A stretch of DNA of 55,838 nucleotides from an uncultured Mailhella sp. (GCA_944323575.1 CALUTB010000004.1:1-55838); one strand, 5' to 3'; positions 40,070 through 50,341 are shown, counted from the first letter of the stretch. The notes: generated from the sequence alone by a model not told the origin. Translations and numbers: made by a program.

Positions 40070-40660
40070 CTAGTTGTTGTCCGCCAGATGATCGCGCCAC
40101 TGACGATGGAAGAGATAGAAGTAATTGCATCCGGAGAAGATGGTCAGTATCAGAGCAATATAGAGGACCACGGTACCTATGAGGTGTACGGGCAGTCCCA
40201 GGAAGGGGAAGTGAATGAGCAGGGGGACCATGGCAATGATCTGAAAGACAGTCTTCCATTTTCCATACCAGTCGGCGGCGATGACGACGCCCTTGTCGGC
40301 AGCCACGGCGCGAAGCCCGGTGACGGCAAGTTCACGCATGATGATAATGATCACTATCCACGCGGGAACCCAGCCCAGACCCACCATTTCAATGAGGATG
40401 GAGCAGATGAGCAGCTTGTCGGCCAGGGGATCGAGAAACTTGCCGAAGTTTGTCACCTGCTTTTCGCGACGGGCGATGTATCCGTCGAGAAAATCGGTCA
40501 CGGCCGCAGCCACAAAGAGAATCATGGCTATCCAGCAGGTGTAGACGTTAGGAAAATGGATGAGCAGAAGGATAGGCAGCACCGCCCCGATGCGCATCAT
40601 GGTAATGCGGTTGGCCCAGCCCATTTTTCCGAATATCTGCATCATGTCTGACAGAAACAT
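40070..40660 (-). CDS. pgsA: CDP-diacylglycerol--glycerol-3-phosphate 3-phosphatidyltransferase
   Basis: PgsA makes phosphatidylglycerol phosphate in the inner membrane. The 196-residue product has several membrane helices and the CDP-alcohol phosphotransferase signature DFLDGYIARR-10 residues-GKFLDPLADK. GGGAG lies 7 bp before the ATG at 40660, which gives the normal family N-terminus; the longer upstream frame is not supported. Confidence 0.93.
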   Translation of the reverse strand: MFLSDMMQIFGKMGWANRITMMRIGAVLPILLLIHFPNVYTCWIAMILFVAAAVTDFLDGYIARREKQVTNFGKFLDPLADKLLICSILIEMVGLGWVPAWIVIIIIMRELAVTGLRAVAADKGVVIAADWYGKWKTVFQIIAMVPLLIHFPFLGLPVHLIGTVVLYIALILTIFSGCNYFYLFHRQWRDHLADNN

Positions 40661-40924
40661 ATCTTTTCTCCCGCTCAAGAACATATCATGGGTACGACTT
40701 ATCATAAAGAGGGGCGGCGCGGCAAGGCGGAAACACCGCGCAGACGGAGAAAAAAGTCGTTCTTCCGAAGAATATAAATGATGCCGCGGACGGAAGACGG
40801 TGAAACAAAAATGTGTCCCGCGGCTTCTTGACTTGTTCCGGGAGTATGCGAAAAAATACCTTTCACCCGCTTCAGCAGATGGAGCGGTCATACCGAGGGC
40901 CTTTCGCCCGGAAAGGATGCAGCC

Positions 40925-42292
40925 TTGTTCAGAAGAAGACAAATTTCCTATCGTTCCTCGTCCCGGCGTTCTTCATCCGGACTTTCTGTCATTGCCATGC
41001 TCCTCATACTGGCGCTTGCCGCTGTCGGAGCCTATTTCCTCATGCGGGATCTGAGCGGCCCCTCCGTGACGCTTACTCCCGGAAACACGGGGAGAATCGG
41101 GCTTGCCCAGACCATGGAACTGAATATGTCCGACAAGTCGGGGATTCAGTCCGTGACGGTGACGGTGAAGCGTGGAGAGCAGTTCATGACTGTTCTGCAG
41201 CAGGCGTTTCCCACGCTGGAAACCTCGCAGAAAGTCTCGTTCAGTCTGAAGGAAACCCGTCTGCCTGAAGGTGCCTTTGAACTTGAAATCCGGGTCGTCG
41301 ACGGGTCCTATGCCGGTTTCGGCCGCGGTAACACCACAACGCTGAATCTCCCCATGATTCTGGATTCCCAGCCTCCCCGCATTGCCGTGAAGACAGGTCC
41401 TCCCGCTCTCTACAGGGGCGGAAGCGGACTTATCGTCTATACCGTCTCCGAGGATGTGGACAAAACGGGCGTTCAGGTGGGCGATCTTTTCTTCCCCGGC
41501 TACAAGCAGGACAACGGCGGCTATGTCTGCCTGTTCCCCTTCCCCATCTCTCTGACCACCGGCAGCTTCCAGCCTGAGATCATGGCCAGAGATCTGGCCG
41601 GCAACCTTACCTCAAGCCGTCTTCTTGTTCATGCCCTGAACCGGAACTACCGTTCGGATACTCTGAATATTCCTGAGTCCTTCCTCAACTTCAAGGCCGA
41701 TGAACTGGCCCAGCTGTGTCCCGAGGAAAGCTCTCCCCTCACTCAGTATCTGTGCGCCAACAACAAGGTCCGCATCGGCAACGACGCCAAGCTCATCGAG
41801 GTGGCTTCCAATCCTGCCAACGTCTCGCCCCGATTCCTGTGGAAGGGGTCTTTCCGCAGTCTTCCCCGTGCTGCCGTGAAGGCCAATTTCGGTGATTTTC
41901 GTACCTATGTGGACGGCGACAAGCAGAAGATCGACGAACAGACTCATATGGGCCTGGATCTTGCTTCCGTGGCGCATGCAGAAGTGCCTGCATCGCAGGA
42001 CGGCCGGGTGGTATGGGTGGATTATCTCGGCATTCACGGCAACATGATTCTCATAGAGCATGGACTCGGCCTCATGACGCAGTACTCTCATCTGAGTGAA
42101 TACAGTGTAAAGGTCGGCGACGTGGTGAAGGCGGGACAGATCATCGGACGTACCGGAACGAGCGGTCTGGCCGGCGGTGACCATCTCCATTTCGGTGTGC
42201 TTGTGGGAGGCATACCCGTTCAGCCGCTGGAATGGCTGGACGCCTCATGGGTGAAGAACAACATCACTTCCCGTCAGAACATCTCATTTTAG
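40925..42292 (+). CDS. M23-family peptidase (LytM domain), membrane-anchored
   Basis: The 455-residue protein has an N-terminal cytoplasmic Arg/Ser-rich stretch, one membrane helix (about residues 20-40), a long periplasmic region, and a C-terminal M23 domain. That domain has zinc-ligand motifs THMGLDLA and HLHFG and the His in LIEHGLG. It likely cleaves peptidoglycan cross-links or activates amidases. The start is a TTG at 40925 with AAGGA 8 bp upstream. It is divergent from pgsA and followed by a terminator. Confidence 0.87.
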   Translation: MFRRRQISYRSSSRRSSSGLSVIAMLLILALAAVGAYFLMRDLSGPSVTLTPGNTGRIGLAQTMELNMSDKSGIQSVTVTVKRGEQFMTVLQQAFPTLETSQKVSFSLKETRLPEGAFELEIRVVDGSYAGFGRGNTTTLNLPMILDSQPPRIAVKTGPPALYRGGSGLIVYTVSEDVDKTGVQVGDLFFPGYKQDNGGYVCLFPFPISLTTGSFQPEIMARDLAGNLTSSRLLVHALNRNYRSDTLNIPESFLNFKADELAQLCPEESSPLTQYLCANNKVRIGNDAKLIEVASNPANVSPRFLWKGSFRSLPRAAVKANFGDFRTYVDGDKQKIDEQTHMGLDLASVAHAEVPASQDGRVVWVDYLGIHGNMILIEHGLGLMTQYSHLSEYSVKVGDVVKAGQIIGRTGTSGLAGGDHLHFGVLVGGIPVQPLEWLDASWVKNNITSRQNISF

Positions 42293-42330
42293 ACTCTTGT
42301 TTCCGGAGTTTTCCTCCGGCATGATGCAGC

Positions 42331-42375
42331 AGGTCCTGTGCAGGACAGAAATGTCCTGCCGGACCTTCCTTTTTC
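42331..42375 (+). terminator. Terminator after the M23 peptidase gene
   Basis: AGGTCC (42331-42336) pairs with GGACCT (42361-42366), enclosing GCAGGACA and TGTCCTGC, and TCCTTTTT follows. It separates the peptidase gene from the dehydrogenase gene. Confidence 0.8.
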
Positions 42376-42394
42376 CGTTTTCAAGGAGACCGCC

Positions 42395-45300
42395 ATGCCC
42401 CATAAAGGGCCTCATATTTCCATATCGGCCGACTATGTGGTCAACCGCATTCTTCGCATCAATCTTGACGAGTTCGAACGCTGGCCGCAGAGCGTACGTC
42501 AGCTGGCCATCGACATTGCCGAGGAACTGTTTCTTGTGGCGTACAATCCCTTTATATCCGCCTCGGAAGTGAAGAAAAGCGTCAATGAGCATTATCAGGC
42601 CGAGTCTCCTTCCCTCGCGCATCAGTATGCTACTTCCATCAGCGAGGGCATTACCATGTTCTGGAGTGCCCATGAGGCGGAGTTGGAATTCTGTCGTGAG
42701 CTTGAGGGACGTCTTGCCGCCGTCATGCCCGACGATTGTATCCTGCGTCGACGGGGAGCGCTGGTGGCGGCCGCCACCGATGCCACCGATCTGCGCATGG
42801 AGCTGCCGCTGCTGGTCGTGGAACCCGATACCCCGGAACAGATCAGTGCACTTGTCCGGCTGGCCAATGAAATGAAGTTCGCCATCATTCCCCGGGGCGG
42901 AGCTTCTGGACTTACGGGAGGAACGGTTCCTGCCCGCAAGCGCACCGTCGTGGTGAGCACCACTCGTCTTACCGCGAAGTCCGTCAACCGATCGGCCAGA
43001 ACCATGACCTGCCAGGCCGGCGTGATCACGCAGGACGCCATTGATTTCGCCGCCTCGAAAGGCTTGCTCTTCACCGTGGACCCTGCCTCGAAGACGGCGT
43101 CCACCATCGGCGGCAACGTGGCGGAAAATTCCGGCGGACCTTTCTGCTTTGAGTACGGAACCACCATCGACAATCTTCTGTCATGGACCATGGTTACGCC
43201 AACAGGCGAGATCATCCGCATCGAAAGAGTGAACCATCCCGGTCATAAGATCATGCCGGAAGAGACGGTCGTCTTCGAAGTGAAGGATCTTTCCGGCGGC
43301 ATGCGCAATGTCGTTCGTCTGACGGGAAACGAGGTTCGTCACGACGGACTCGGCAAGGACGTGACCAACAAGCTGCTTGACGGACTGCCCGGCATGCAGA
43401 AGGAAGGCATCGACGGCATCATTACCGAGGCTACGTTCGTGCTGCATCCGAAGCCGTCTCTTTCTCGTGTGATGGTGCTGGAATTTTACGGTACTTCCAT
43501 GGTTCCTGCGGCGCAGCTCGTACGCAAGATGGTGAATCTTCGCGACAGAATCCGCGAACAGGGCGGAGACGTACGCATGTCGGCGCTGGAAGAGTTCAAT
43601 TCCAAGTACGTGCAGGCCATAAATTATCAGCCGAAGTCCGACAGACACAAAGGCAGCCCCATTTCCGTGATCATCGTTCAGGTGGACGGAAACGATGCCT
43701 ATGTGCTCGACGATACCGTGCAGTCCATCTACGCTCTTGCAGAAGATGATCCTCATGTCTTCGCTGCCATTGCCAGGGATGACAAGCAGGCTGCTGAATT
43801 CTGGGAAGACAGGCATCGTCTTTCAGCCATTGCCAAGCGCACGTCCGGATTCAAGATGAACGAGGACGTCGTCCTGCCCATGGCGCGCATTCCCGAATTT
43901 GCGCATTACCTTGAAACGCTCAACGTCACGGCTGCGGCGGAAGCCTATCGCTACGCCCTGCAGGAGCTTTCCCGACTCCAGGGATTCCCCATGGAGGATC
44001 CTTCCTTCAACGAGGAGTTTGCCTTTGCTTCGCATGTCGCGGCGAGCGATGAATCCAATCTGGATCCGGAACTCGTGGATGAAGATGTCGCGAACCGTGC
44101 GGAACGCTGGCTTCTGGCGCAGAGGGAGCGTTTTCCCCGACTGACTTCCCGTATTGAAGCCATCGTGGACTATATGAAGAGCAGCCGTATCGTGGTGGCC
44201 AGCCATATGCATGCCGGCGACGGCAACTGTCATGTGAACATCCCCGTCAATTCCAATGATCCGCGCATGATGGAGCACGCGGAGGACATAGCCATGCAGG
44301 TCATGGCAAAAACACAGGAACTTGACGGCGCAGTCTCCGGCGAACACGGCATAGGCATTACGAAAATAGCGTTCCTGGATGCCAGACAGATGGAGAGTCT
44401 GCGTGAATTCAAGATGCGCGTTGATCCCCGTGATCTCCTGAACCCCGGCAAGCTCGTCACCAGAAAGCTTCCCGTCCGTCCGTTCACCTTCTCCTTCAAC
44501 AGACTCATTGCGGACATCCGGGAATCGGGCCTTCCCGACAAGGAATGTCTCATCCGTCTGCTTTCGCAGGTGCAGACCTGCACGCGCTGCGGCAAATGCA
44601 AGCAGGTGTGCCCCATGGTCTACCCTGAGCAATCCTTCCAGTATAATCCGCGCAACAAGAATCTGATCCTCGGTGCGCTGACTGAGGCCATCTATTACTC
44701 TCAGGTTACAACCGGAAGACCTTCGCCCGAACTTCTTGCGGAACTGAGACATCTGGTGGAGCACTGCACCGGATGCGGACGATGCACCTCGGTATGTCCA
44801 GTAAAGATTGAGTCTTCGGAGGTTGCACTCAGCTCTCTGGCTTATGTGAAGCGTGAGGGTATGGGAGGGCATCCCATCAAGTCCCAGGTCCTCAAGGTGC
44901 TGTCTTCCGATCCGTCCAACAGAGTGCCTGCCTTTGCCAAGATGGCGGCGCTCGGACAGAACGTGATGAATCAGTTCATTCCGCTTGTGCCGAGGGTGTG
45001 GCGCAAACGTATGAGCAGTCCGCTCTTCTCCGACAGAGGGCCGGCTCTTGGCATGGTGAGCATCTATGAAAGCCTGCATCTTGAAAAGAATGCCGCCGTT
45101 CATCTTTTTCTGCCCGTCAGCGGGGATATCTCCGCACAGGGGGTGCTGGAAGGCAGAGTCCCCGCCGTGCTGTACTTTCCCGGGTGCGGAGGAGGTTTGT
45201 TCTATCGTCGCATAGCCCTGGCTTCCATTGCGCTTATGATGTATGCCGGTGTTCCCGTGGTTCTTCCGGGCAGACATCTCTGTTGCGGTTATCCTCTTCT

Positions 45301-46051
45301 TGCAGCGGGCGCCGCCGAACAGTACGAGGCCAATCTCCAGCGCAACAGACAGGTGATCGCGTCCTCGCTCCAGGCTGCGTCCGAAGCAGGATTCGATGTA
45401 AACATGCTTATCACGGCCTGCGGTTCCTGCCGTGACTCCCTTATGCGTCACGGCATTACAGGTCTGGACGGTACTGTTCTTCCGCATAACGACATTGTTC
45501 AGCTTCTGGTGGATCGTCTGCCGCACGGGGTGAGTGTAAGCAGTGAACGCATCATCTATCATTCTTCGTGTCATCCGGCATGGTCAGGCGTGAAGGCCAC
45601 CAAGGACGGAGGCAAGGTCGCACGAGCGCTGGAGCGCATCACCGGAGCTTCCATTCTGCTTAATCCAGGTTGCTGCGGGGAGTCCGGGGCCGGAGCCTAT
45701 ACCTGCCCGGATATCTATAATGTCCTGCGTGAACGGAAACGTGAACGTCTGGAAAGCGCTCTTGCCGGATACAAGGCAGACGCGCCTATTCTGGTCGGTT
45801 GCCCTTCCTGCAAGATTGGCATAGCCCGCACGCTCATGACCATGGATGTCAGACATCCGGCCAGAGGCAAGGACAAAAGTACGGGGGATAAGCCCGTCAT
45901 CGATACGCATCGTCCGGTGCTGCACAATGCCGAATGGCTGGCGGAGACGCTTCTCGGCAGGAACTGGCTGTCCATATTCAAGGCGCAGGCGTCGCGGACG
46001 GAGGGGCATCCCGGTGTCCGTGTCGTGTGCATGGAGGAGCGAAAACGCTGA
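42395..46051 (+). CDS. Fused FAD-linked dehydrogenase/Fe-S oxidoreductase (D-lactate or glycolate type)
   Basis: The 1218-residue protein joins, in order, an FAD-binding PCMH domain (about 100-300; PRGGASGLTGG), an FAD-linked oxidase C-terminal domain (about 380-700; HAGDGNCHVNI), two [4Fe-4S] motifs (CTRCGKCKQVCP near 727, CTGCGRCTSVCPV near 790) and two CCG domains (CCGYP near 963, CCGES near 1092). Such fusions oxidise D-2-hydroxyacids, most often D-lactate, and pass electrons to the quinone pool. AAGGAG precedes the ATG at 42395. Substrate is not fixed by sequence. It is monocistronic between two terminators. Confidence 0.82.
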   Translation: MPHKGPHISISADYVVNRILRINLDEFERWPQSVRQLAIDIAEELFLVAYNPFISASEVKKSVNEHYQAESPSLAHQYATSISEGITMFWSAHEAELEFCRELEGRLAAVMPDDCILRRRGALVAAATDATDLRMELPLLVVEPDTPEQISALVRLANEMKFAIIPRGGASGLTGGTVPARKRTVVVSTTRLTAKSVNRSARTMTCQAGVITQDAIDFAASKGLLFTVDPASKTASTIGGNVAENSGGPFCFEYGTTIDNLLSWTMVTPTGEIIRIERVNHPGHKIMPEETVVFEVKDLSGGMRNVVRLTGNEVRHDGLGKDVTNKLLDGLPGMQKEGIDGIITEATFVLHPKPSLSRVMVLEFYGTSMVPAAQLVRKMVNLRDRIREQGGDVRMSALEEFNSKYVQAINYQPKSDRHKGSPISVIIVQVDGNDAYVLDDTVQSIYALAEDDPHVFAAIARDDKQAAEFWEDRHRLSAIAKRTSGFKMNEDVVLPMARIPEFAHYLETLNVTAAAEAYRYALQELSRLQGFPMEDPSFNEEFAFASHVAASDESNLDPELVDEDVANRAERWLLAQRERFPRLTSRIEAIVDYMKSSRIVVASHMHAGDGNCHVNIPVNSNDPRMMEHAEDIAMQVMAKTQELDGAVSGEHGIGITKIAFLDARQMESLREFKMRVDPRDLLNPGKLVTRKLPVRPFTFSFNRLIADIRESGLPDKECLIRLLSQVQTCTRCGKCKQVCPMVYPEQSFQYNPRNKNLILGALTEAIYYSQVTTGRPSPELLAELRHLVEHCTGCGRCTSVCPVKIESSEVALSSLAYVKREGMGGHPIKSQVLKVLSSDPSNRVPAFAKMAALGQNVMNQFIPLVPRVWRKRMSSPLFSDRGPALGMVSIYESLHLEKNAAVHLFLPVSGDISAQGVLEGRVPAVLYFPGCGGGLFYRRIALASIALMMYAGVPVVLPGRHLCCGYPLLAAGAAEQYEANLQRNRQVIASSLQAASEAGFDVNMLITACGSCRDSLMRHGITGLDGTVLPHNDIVQLLVDRLPHGVSVSSERIIYHSSCHPAWSGVKATKDGGKVARALERITGASILLNPGCCGESGAGAYTCPDIYNVLRERKRERLESALAGYKADAPILVGCPSCKIGIARTLMTMDVRHPARGKDKSTGDKPVIDTHRPVLHNAEWLAETLLGRNWLSIFKAQASRTEGHPGVRVVCMEERKR

Positions 46052-46563
46052 GCAGAAGCTGGGATTTCTTTTGTTTCAGTAAGTATTGCGGCAGGACAGG
46101 CTTTCCTTCAAAGGAAAAGCCTGTCCTGTCGTTTGTTGTTCATGCATGAAATGGTTGTTCTGCCTTCATGGATATTGTTCTGTCATCATTCTGCATTCAA
46201 GTGAGTTCTATTTTGTATATTATATAAATGTATTAATGATGAATTGAATTTTATTTATGCTGCATTGTATGGTTTTATTTTTTGTTGAGTTCGGAAAAAA
46301 AATTTGAAACAGTATTTTGTGTATTCCAAGTATGGACGGAAATGGTGCTTCCCGCCGTGAGTGGAACCGGAAAATAGATCGATGGGATCGAAAAGTAAAG
46401 GATAACGGCATGAAACAGTATCGGACTGCCGCAGCGGCATTGTGTTTCTGTGCTTTTCGGAGAACGGGATGCCTGAACATGAACAGAACCCGGCAGGAGT
46501 GCTGTTCGGAGTCGGTGTCGGTGCTCTGGACGGCGGCATATACGGACATGAAAAGGAAAGGTG
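46052..46563. other. AT-rich intergenic region after the dehydrogenase gene
   Basis: The first 80 bp hold a terminator. The rest is AT-rich and may carry the promoter of the next gene. A 70-codon frame from 46410 has AAGGA upstream but no recognisable product and runs into the next gene; I do not call it. Confidence 0.5.
46093..46133 (+). terminator. Terminator of the fused dehydrogenase gene
   Basis: AGGACAGGCTTT (46093-46104) pairs with AAAGCCTGTCCT (46116-46127), followed by GTCGTTTGTTGTT. Confidence 0.8.
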
Positions 46564-47076
46564 ATGATACTGCTTGTCGATGTGTTCCTTTTATGCGACA
46601 TTTCGCGCATGAAATCCTATGAGATCACATTTGTGCAGGGTGTGGCCGCCTTTCAGGGGGCAAGGGACTGTAGTCTGCTGAGATTTTCCGAACATGCGGC
46701 GTCCGTGCTGCTTGTGTGCCGGGCGCGTCCGGAAGTCTGTCTTATTCTCGGAGACGTCCGCGCGGCATTTCCTGATCGTTGCACTTGTCCTTCTGTGGAG
46801 GAGTGCAGGACTCTCGGTCTGACGGCTGAAGGACAGGACGACGATGTTCTTGTGCTTTGTCGTATGATCATTCCGGCGGATGATCCTCTGTCCGCTGGTT
46901 TTGATATGTCCCGTCTGGTGCTGGCGGCTCCGTCCACGGGGCTGGGGCTGGAGGTTGAAAGGCCGGGATTTCCTCTTATACCGTTAGCGGTATCCGACAG
47001 GGAACGCAGAGCGAAAAAACATCATGGAGAGAGAGACATCTGCGCAACGGATCGGATGGTGTCGGAAAAAAGGTGA
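46564..47076 (+). CDS. Hypothetical protein, possibly a divergent FliW
   Basis: The 170-residue product is soluble and has no signal. The pattern VQGVAAFQGARDCSLLRF, then a Cys-rich middle, then DDDVLVLCRMIIP and RLVLAAPSTGLGLEVE, loosely follows the FliW plan (GLPGFE, VVTV, NLLAPLVIN). FliW binds flagellin and CsrA, but neither csrA nor any flagellar gene is present here, so the link is weak. AAGGAAAG lies before the ATG at 46564; a GTG at 46561 and an ATG at 46609 are alternatives. Confidence 0.45.
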   Translation: MILLVDVFLLCDISRMKSYEITFVQGVAAFQGARDCSLLRFSEHAASVLLVCRARPEVCLILGDVRAAFPDRCTCPSVEECRTLGLTAEGQDDDVLVLCRMIIPADDPLSAGFDMSRLVLAAPSTGLGLEVERPGFPLIPLAVSDRERRAKKHHGERDICATDRMVSEKR

Positions 47077-47141
47077 CGGATGAAAAAAGGTGGTTCGATG
47101 ATCGGAAATCGGACCGTTTTTTATTTAACGGTCGCCGGAAA

Positions 47142-47612
47142 TCAGTACAGCGGAACGTCGAAGCGTATAAGCTCCGGCTTTTCCATGATCCAGAACACCA
47201 GAATGCACATGATGAGAAGGGCATATTCACCGATACTGCCCGTACTGCAGAGCTTCAGGGAAAAACGCTTTTTGGCGAAGGGCAGCAGAGGAACGCCGTG
47301 CGTGGTGCACATGTCGAGCAGTACGTGCGTGAGAGCTCCGAAGCCGAAGCCGCCGACAAGAGCATCGGGCAGAGGGCCGAGCTGACCGGTAAGCGACCAC
47401 ATCCACAGTGCAAGCCACCATCCGAACCAGTGCGATGAGCGTCGGTGAACCTGATTGAATTTTTTCTGTCTGAAAAAGGATCTTCCGGCCGAGCGCTGAT
47501 CAAGCACGTCGGGAAAGACGGACCCCGCCCATGCCGCAGCCATGCCGGCGAGAGGAAATCCTGCAGCAAAGGCGGCCATGAGGGACATGGTCTGATGTGT
47601 TGCCCATTTCAT
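47142..47612 (-). CDS. YdjM-like membrane-bound metal-dependent hydrolase
   Basis: The 156-residue protein has several membrane helices with the conserved polar motifs of the family: an early TH (THQTMSL), PDVLD, HRRSSHW, and THVLLDMCTTHGVPLLPF. These His and Asp residues are thought to bind metal. The biochemical role is unknown. Its ATG overlaps the stop of the yccF-like gene (ATGA), so the two are translated together. It converges with the preceding plus-strand gene. Confidence 0.8.
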   Translation of the reverse strand: MKWATHQTMSLMAAFAAGFPLAGMAAAWAGSVFPDVLDQRSAGRSFFRQKKFNQVHRRSSHWFGWWLALWMWSLTGQLGPLPDALVGGFGFGALTHVLLDMCTTHGVPLLPFAKKRFSLKLCSTGSIGEYALLIMCILVFWIMEKPELIRFDVPLY

Positions 47613-48070
47613 GCGTCCTTCCTTCTTTGTTCAAACTGTTCGGAGGCCCGGCGACGACGTGCCTCTGCGGCAAGCCCGCAGGGGACGACGGTTTTTCCTA
47701 TGGGAAAAAGCGCCAGTTCCGCAAGCTTGATGTGCTGCCAGGCAAAGGGAATGCCTATGATGGTCAAGGCGAGAGCCGCGGCTGTAGCCACATGGGAGAG
47801 AGCTATCCATACTCCGGCAAGAAGAAACCATATGACATTGCCTATCACGCCGGGAATGCCGGTGCCGATATCATTTTTCCCGTACAGAAGATCGCGCGGA
47901 ACGGCTTCATATCCGAAGGGCATGAAGGCAAATCCGGCCATGACGAAGCATGCGCGGCCCCAGGGAAGACCGATGATGCTCACACATGCCAGTATTCCGG
48001 CGAGAAGCCACAGCAGCGCCATGAACCAGCCGCCGAATATGATCCAGAGTATGTTGCCGATAACGCTCAT
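47609..48070 (-). CDS. yccF: YccF-family inner-membrane protein (DUF307)
   Basis: The 153-residue protein holds two copies of the YccF unit: IGNILWIIFGGWFMALLWLL with IIGLPWGRA, and IGNVIWFLLAGVWIALSHV with IIGIPFAWQ. It is a predicted inner-membrane protein of unknown function. The ATG at 48070 has GGGAAG upstream; the longer upstream frame is not supported. It is followed directly by the ydjM-like gene. Confidence 0.87.
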   Translation of the reverse strand: MSVIGNILWIIFGGWFMALLWLLAGILACVSIIGLPWGRACFVMAGFAFMPFGYEAVPRDLLYGKNDIGTGIPGVIGNVIWFLLAGVWIALSHVATAAALALTIIGIPFAWQHIKLAELALFPIGKTVVPCGLAAEARRRRASEQFEQRRKDA

Positions 48071-48320
48071 GAACTTCCCGTTGTTTTTTCTTGACCGCTG
48101 CTGCAAGAGGGCGGAAGGGAAGAATATAGCGGGCAGGGCCGAAGCAGGCAAGGGGTAGAAGAGGTGGAGGGCTCGGTCCGAATGCTTTTTCGGTCTTCCG
48201 GACGGCTGATGCAAGTACGGGCTCATGCAGGCGACGATGAAAAGCGTCGGTTGCAGAGCCGGCCGTGATGGCGTATGCTGCCACACATTCTTTCAACATT
48301 CCTTTCTGGAGAGATTTCCT

Positions 48321-49706
48321 ATGCAGCGTACCAGCATAAGCGAAGCTCTGGCCTCCACCGGGCCGCGCGACGGCATCACCGTGTGCGGGTGGGTGAGAAC
48401 CCGCCGCGATTCCAAGGGATTTGTCTTCATTGAACTCAATGATGGTTCCTGCCTCAAGAACCTTCAGTGCATCATAGATGAAGGCACTCAGGCATGGAAC
48501 AGCCTTGAAGGCGTGAATACGGGCGCGGCCGTCAGTGTGACCGGCAATCTTGTGGAATCCCCGGGCAAGGGACAGAAATGGGAAGTGCATGCCGAGACCA
48601 TGCAGGTCTTTGGTCTCGCCGATTCTGCGACATTCCCTCTCCAGAAGAAGCGTCATTCCGACGAATTTCTGCGTACCATAGCCCACCTACGGCCACGCAC
48701 CAACAAGTACGGTGCGGCGTTCCGTATCCGTTCCGAGGCGGCCCTTGCCGTACATGACTATTTCCGTGGACTCGGCTTCTATTATGTGCACGCGCCCATC
48801 CTGACCGGTTCCGACTGCGAAGGTGCAGGCGAGATGTTCCGAGTGACCACGCTTCCCGTAGACGGCGGTCCCAAGCCGGAATCCGGCAATGTCTTCGAGA
48901 ACGACTTTTTCGGCAAGCAGGCAAGTCTGACCGTTTCCGGTCAGCTTGAGGCGGAGGCTCTGGCCTGTGCGCTGGGACGGGTCTACAACTTTGGTCCTAC
49001 ATTCCGTGCCGAGCATTCCTATACGCCTCGTCATGCCGCCGAGTTCTGGATGGTGGAGCCGGAGGCTGCCTTCAACGACATATGGGACAACATGGAGCTT
49101 GCTGAGGGACTCATTCGTCATGTGGTGCGTCATACCGTTGAGCATTGCGGCGACGACGTCGCGCTCTTCGACAAGTTCGTTTCCCCCGGCCTTCTGAACA
49201 GTCTTCGGGACATGATTGAAAAAAAGTATGCGCGCATATCCTACCGTGACGCGGTGAAGCTTCTTCAGGAAAGCGGGAAAAAATTTGAGTATCCCGTGTC
49301 GTTCGGTACCGATCTTCAGACGGAACACGAGCGTTTTCTGGCCGAGGAGTATTTTCATTCTCCGGTGACGGTGTATGATTATCCCAAGGACATCAAGGCG
49401 TTCTACATGCGTATGAACGACGATAATGAAACCGTGGCCGCCATGGATCTGCTGGTTCCCCGCATAGGAGAGCTTGTGGGCGGCAGTCAGCGCGAGGAAC
49501 GTCTCGATCGCCTTTCCGCACGCATTGCGGAGCTGGGACAGAAGACCGAGGACTACTGGTGGTATCTTGATCTGCGTCGTTTCGGCAGCGTTCCCCATTC
49601 CGGTTTCGGCATGGGGTTCGAGCGCATGATCATGCTGCTGACCGGCATTGCCAATATTCGTGACGTGCTGCCGTTCCCCCGCACGACGGGATCTCTGGAG
49701 TTCTGA
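48321..49706 (+). CDS. asnS: Asparaginyl-tRNA synthetase
   Basis: This class II aminoacyl-tRNA synthetase charges tRNA-Asn. The 461-residue protein has an OB-fold anticodon-binding domain (about 15-105; VCGWVRTRRDSKGFVFIELND) and a catalytic core with motif 2 (FRAEHSYTPRHAAEFWMVEPE) and motif 3 (GFGMGFERMIMLLTG). GGAGAGA precedes the ATG at 48321. Its stop overlaps the trmH start (TGATG). Confidence 0.95.
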   Translation: MQRTSISEALASTGPRDGITVCGWVRTRRDSKGFVFIELNDGSCLKNLQCIIDEGTQAWNSLEGVNTGAAVSVTGNLVESPGKGQKWEVHAETMQVFGLADSATFPLQKKRHSDEFLRTIAHLRPRTNKYGAAFRIRSEAALAVHDYFRGLGFYYVHAPILTGSDCEGAGEMFRVTTLPVDGGPKPESGNVFENDFFGKQASLTVSGQLEAEALACALGRVYNFGPTFRAEHSYTPRHAAEFWMVEPEAAFNDIWDNMELAEGLIRHVVRHTVEHCGDDVALFDKFVSPGLLNSLRDMIEKKYARISYRDAVKLLQESGKKFEYPVSFGTDLQTEHERFLAEEYFHSPVTVYDYPKDIKAFYMRMNDDNETVAAMDLLVPRIGELVGGSQREERLDRLSARIAELGQKTEDYWWYLDLRRFGSVPHSGFGMGFERMIMLLTGIANIRDVLPFPRTTGSLEF

Positions 49707-50296
49707 TGAGAGTCATGACGGAACGCCGCAGGGCGAAGATTGAGAAAGTGCTTTCCCAGCGCCAGAAAGGGCTTACTCTTGTCATGGACAATGTGTGGGA
49801 TCCTCACAACGTATCTGCCATATACCGCAGCTGTGATGCTTTCGGTGTGCCCGAAGTGCATCTTTACTATACGCAGTGCGCCTTTCCGCAGCTGAGTCGC
49901 AAGACGTCGGCGTCGGCTTTCAAATGGGTGAACACCATCCGTCATTCCAGTCGGGAGGAGCTTCTGGCTTCGCTCCGTGCGCGGAATATGCAGGTGCTTG
50001 CCACAAGCTGTTCTCCAGCCTCGCGCCCGCTGACCGAATATGATTTCACAAAGCCTACGGCGATCATCATGGGCAACGAACATTCGGGAGTCTCGCCGGA
50101 ACTGGTGCCTCTGGTGGATGGGGAAGTATACATTCCCATGTACGGCATGGTGCAGAGCTTCAATGTATCCGTGGCGTCGGCTCTCATGCTGGCGGAAGCC
50201 TCCCGGCAGAGAGCGGTGGCGGGTATGTACGATCACAGACTCTGGAGCGACGAGGAATATGAGGAACGTTTGAATGCATGGTTGGAAAAGGCCTGA
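49706..50296 (+). CDS. trmH: tRNA (guanosine-2'-O-)-methyltransferase TrmH
   Basis: TrmH methylates the 2'-OH of G18 in the tRNA D-loop. The 196-residue SPOUT protein has the three family motifs: PHNVSAIYRSCDAFGV, TAIIMGNEHSGVSPEL and IPMYGMVQSFNVSVASALML. The length suits TrmH rather than the longer RlmB. It overlaps the asnS stop by one base; an ATG at 49715 is an alternative start. Confidence 0.88.
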   Translation: MRVMTERRRAKIEKVLSQRQKGLTLVMDNVWDPHNVSAIYRSCDAFGVPEVHLYYTQCAFPQLSRKTSASAFKWVNTIRHSSREELLASLRARNMQVLATSCSPASRPLTEYDFTKPTAIIMGNEHSGVSPELVPLVDGEVYIPMYGMVQSFNVSVASALMLAEASRQRAVAGMYDHRLWSDEEYEERLNAWLEKA

Positions 50297-50341
50297 GTCT
50301 TCCATCCGGAAAAGATAACAGGCATTTTCGTCGGCAGACAG

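Noticed and set aside
46410-46622. A 70-codon frame with a fair ribosome-binding site
   Set aside because: The product is not convincing as a lipoprotein or other family, and it overlaps the next gene by about 60 bp.
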